Assembly (NCBI GenBank): GCA_002362145.1 | Contig: DETX01000068.1 | Span: 10,227 to 16,626, forward strand | Reading direction: 5' to 3' | Source of the DNA: Clostridiales bacterium UBA3277 | GTDB taxonomy: Bacteria > Bacillota > Clostridia > Oscillospirales > Oscillospiraceae | Length of the DNA: 6,400 nt | Shown here: positions 5,673 to 6,400 of the stretch, piece after piece | How the letters are laid out: each line of letters begins with the position of its first letter | How positions within the stretch are numbered: the first letter of the stretch is position 1 | The notes under the pieces: generated by a model | What the model saw: the letters and a program-made list of their open reading frames with translations, nothing else | Database searches by the model: none | Told to the model about the DNA's origin: nothing | Program-made: the position numbers and the translations under genes

Positions 5673-6400
5673 ATGAGCTCCATGATTTACAAGAAAAAAA
5701 CGCCGCTGCTGCTATTCCTGATACCGGCTTTCGCGTTCCTGATTGCCTACCTGTATTACCCCTTCCTGCAAAACATTGTCAATACCTTCCAGAAGATCGG
5801 CGGCCTGGGCCGGGCCCCGGAGGGGGTCAACGACCCGTGGTACGAAAACTACAGCCGCCTGCTTTCGGACCCCAACCTGCGGACCGCCCTGAAAAACACG
5901 GTGCTGCTGACGGTGTGCACGGTGGTGTTTCAGGTGGGAATTGCCCTGATTCTGGCCCTGCTGGTGGACTCCATCCGGGTGGGGGCCAAGGTGTTCCGCA
6001 CCGTCTATTTTTTTCCCATCGTCATCTCGGCCACGGCCCTGGGCCTCATGTTCAATCTGATGTTCCTATACAAGGGCGGCATGGTCAACCAGCTGCTGCT
6101 GAAGCTGGGCGTGCTGGAATCGGAGGTCAAGGCAAACGGAAAACTGATCGTCCAGTGGCTGGACTGGAAGGATGAAAACCACTTCCTGTTTACCATGTTC
6201 CTGCCGGTGGTCTGGCAGTATGTGGGATTCTATTTCGTCATTCTGATTACCGGGCTGAACAACATCCCGGACGACCTGTTTGAGGCGGCGGCGCTGGATG
6301 GGGCCTATGGCCTTAAAAAGATCCGCTATATCACCCTGCCCATGCTGAGAAATGTGCTGTGCACCTGCCTGGTGCTGGCCATCACCGGCGCGCTGAAGGT
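5673..6400 (+). CDS. Sugar ABC transporter permease, first subunit (MalF/UgpA-like), 3' truncated by window edge
   Basis: The 242 codons present encode an inner-membrane permease subunit of a CUT1 carbohydrate importer, which forms the channel with a second permease and is powered by an MsmX/MalK-like ATPase. A short positive N-terminus (MSSMIYKKK) precedes the first membrane helix (about 11-29). Further helices are seen at about 75-98, 107-131 and 171-194. The permease EAA loop, which contacts the ATPase, is at 204-223: EAA, then Gly213, and it ends ITLP. The family length is about 290-320 residues, so roughly 50-80 residues are missing, and the frame is still open at the window end. Codon use returns to GGG and GTG-rich patterns, unlike the binding protein before it. 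The second permease is expected just downstream, outside the window. Confidence 0.93.
   Translation, partial: MSSMIYKKKTPLLLFLIPAFAFLIAYLYYPFLQNIVNTFQKIGGLGRAPEGVNDPWYENYSRLLSDPNLRTALKNTVLLTVCTVVFQVGIALILALLVDSIRVGAKVFRTVYFFPIVISATALGLMFNLMFLYKGGMVNQLLLKLGVLESEVKANGKLIVQWLDWKDENHFLFTMFLPVVWQYVGFYFVILITGLNNIPDDLFEAAALDGAYGLKKIRYITLPMLRNVLCTCLVLAITGALK

Noticed and set aside
5837..6175. 112-codon + strand open frame inside the permease
   Set aside because: It is out of frame with the permease, whose membrane helices and EAA loop are clear; its translation is Gly/Pro-rich.

Overview
The window looks like chromosomal DNA of a GC-rich Gram-positive anaerobe, most likely a clostridial (Oscillospiraceae/Lachnospiraceae-like) gut or rumen bacterium. 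This is inferred from a Gram-positive-type lipoprotein signal, strong GGAG-type ribosome binding sites, a YesM-type sensor kinase, and a GH94 phosphorylase with a phosphohexomutase beside a sugar ABC transporter. No ribosomal marker is present, so the taxonomy stays an inference. All five genes lie on the + strand and together form part of a carbohydrate-utilisation locus.

Layout. (1) Bases 2-931 hold the C-terminal part of a GH94 glycoside phosphorylase; its start lies upstream of the window. (2) After an 11-nt gap comes a complete alpha-D-phosphohexomutase (phosphoglucomutase/phosphomannomutase type, 943-2355), followed by a clear rho-independent terminator (2361-2400). (3) A complete YesM/LytS-type membrane histidine kinase (2442-4094) follows, with no response regulator beside it in the window. 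(4) A 153-nt intergenic region (4095-4247) contains an AT-rich promoter-like segment, tandem ATTGTG hexamers and a 6-bp inverted repeat. (5) A CUT1-type sugar-binding lipoprotein (4248-5594) follows, then a strong hairpin with a poor T-tract (5614-5650). (6) The first ABC permease subunit begins at 5673 and runs off the window end.

How the genes may work together (inference). The binding protein and permease import an oligosaccharide. The GH94 enzyme cleaves a beta-linked disaccharide or oligosaccharide with phosphate, giving a sugar 1-phosphate without spending ATP. The mutase converts this to the 6-phosphate for glycolysis. The kinase would sense an extracellular cue and control the locus through a response regulator encoded elsewhere. 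The hairpin between binding protein and permease would keep the binding protein in excess. I found no mobile element, RNA gene or CRISPR array, and no evidence for a wholly new system. The more interesting points are the regulatory sequences, the unpartnered kinase and the unresolved phosphorylase substrate.
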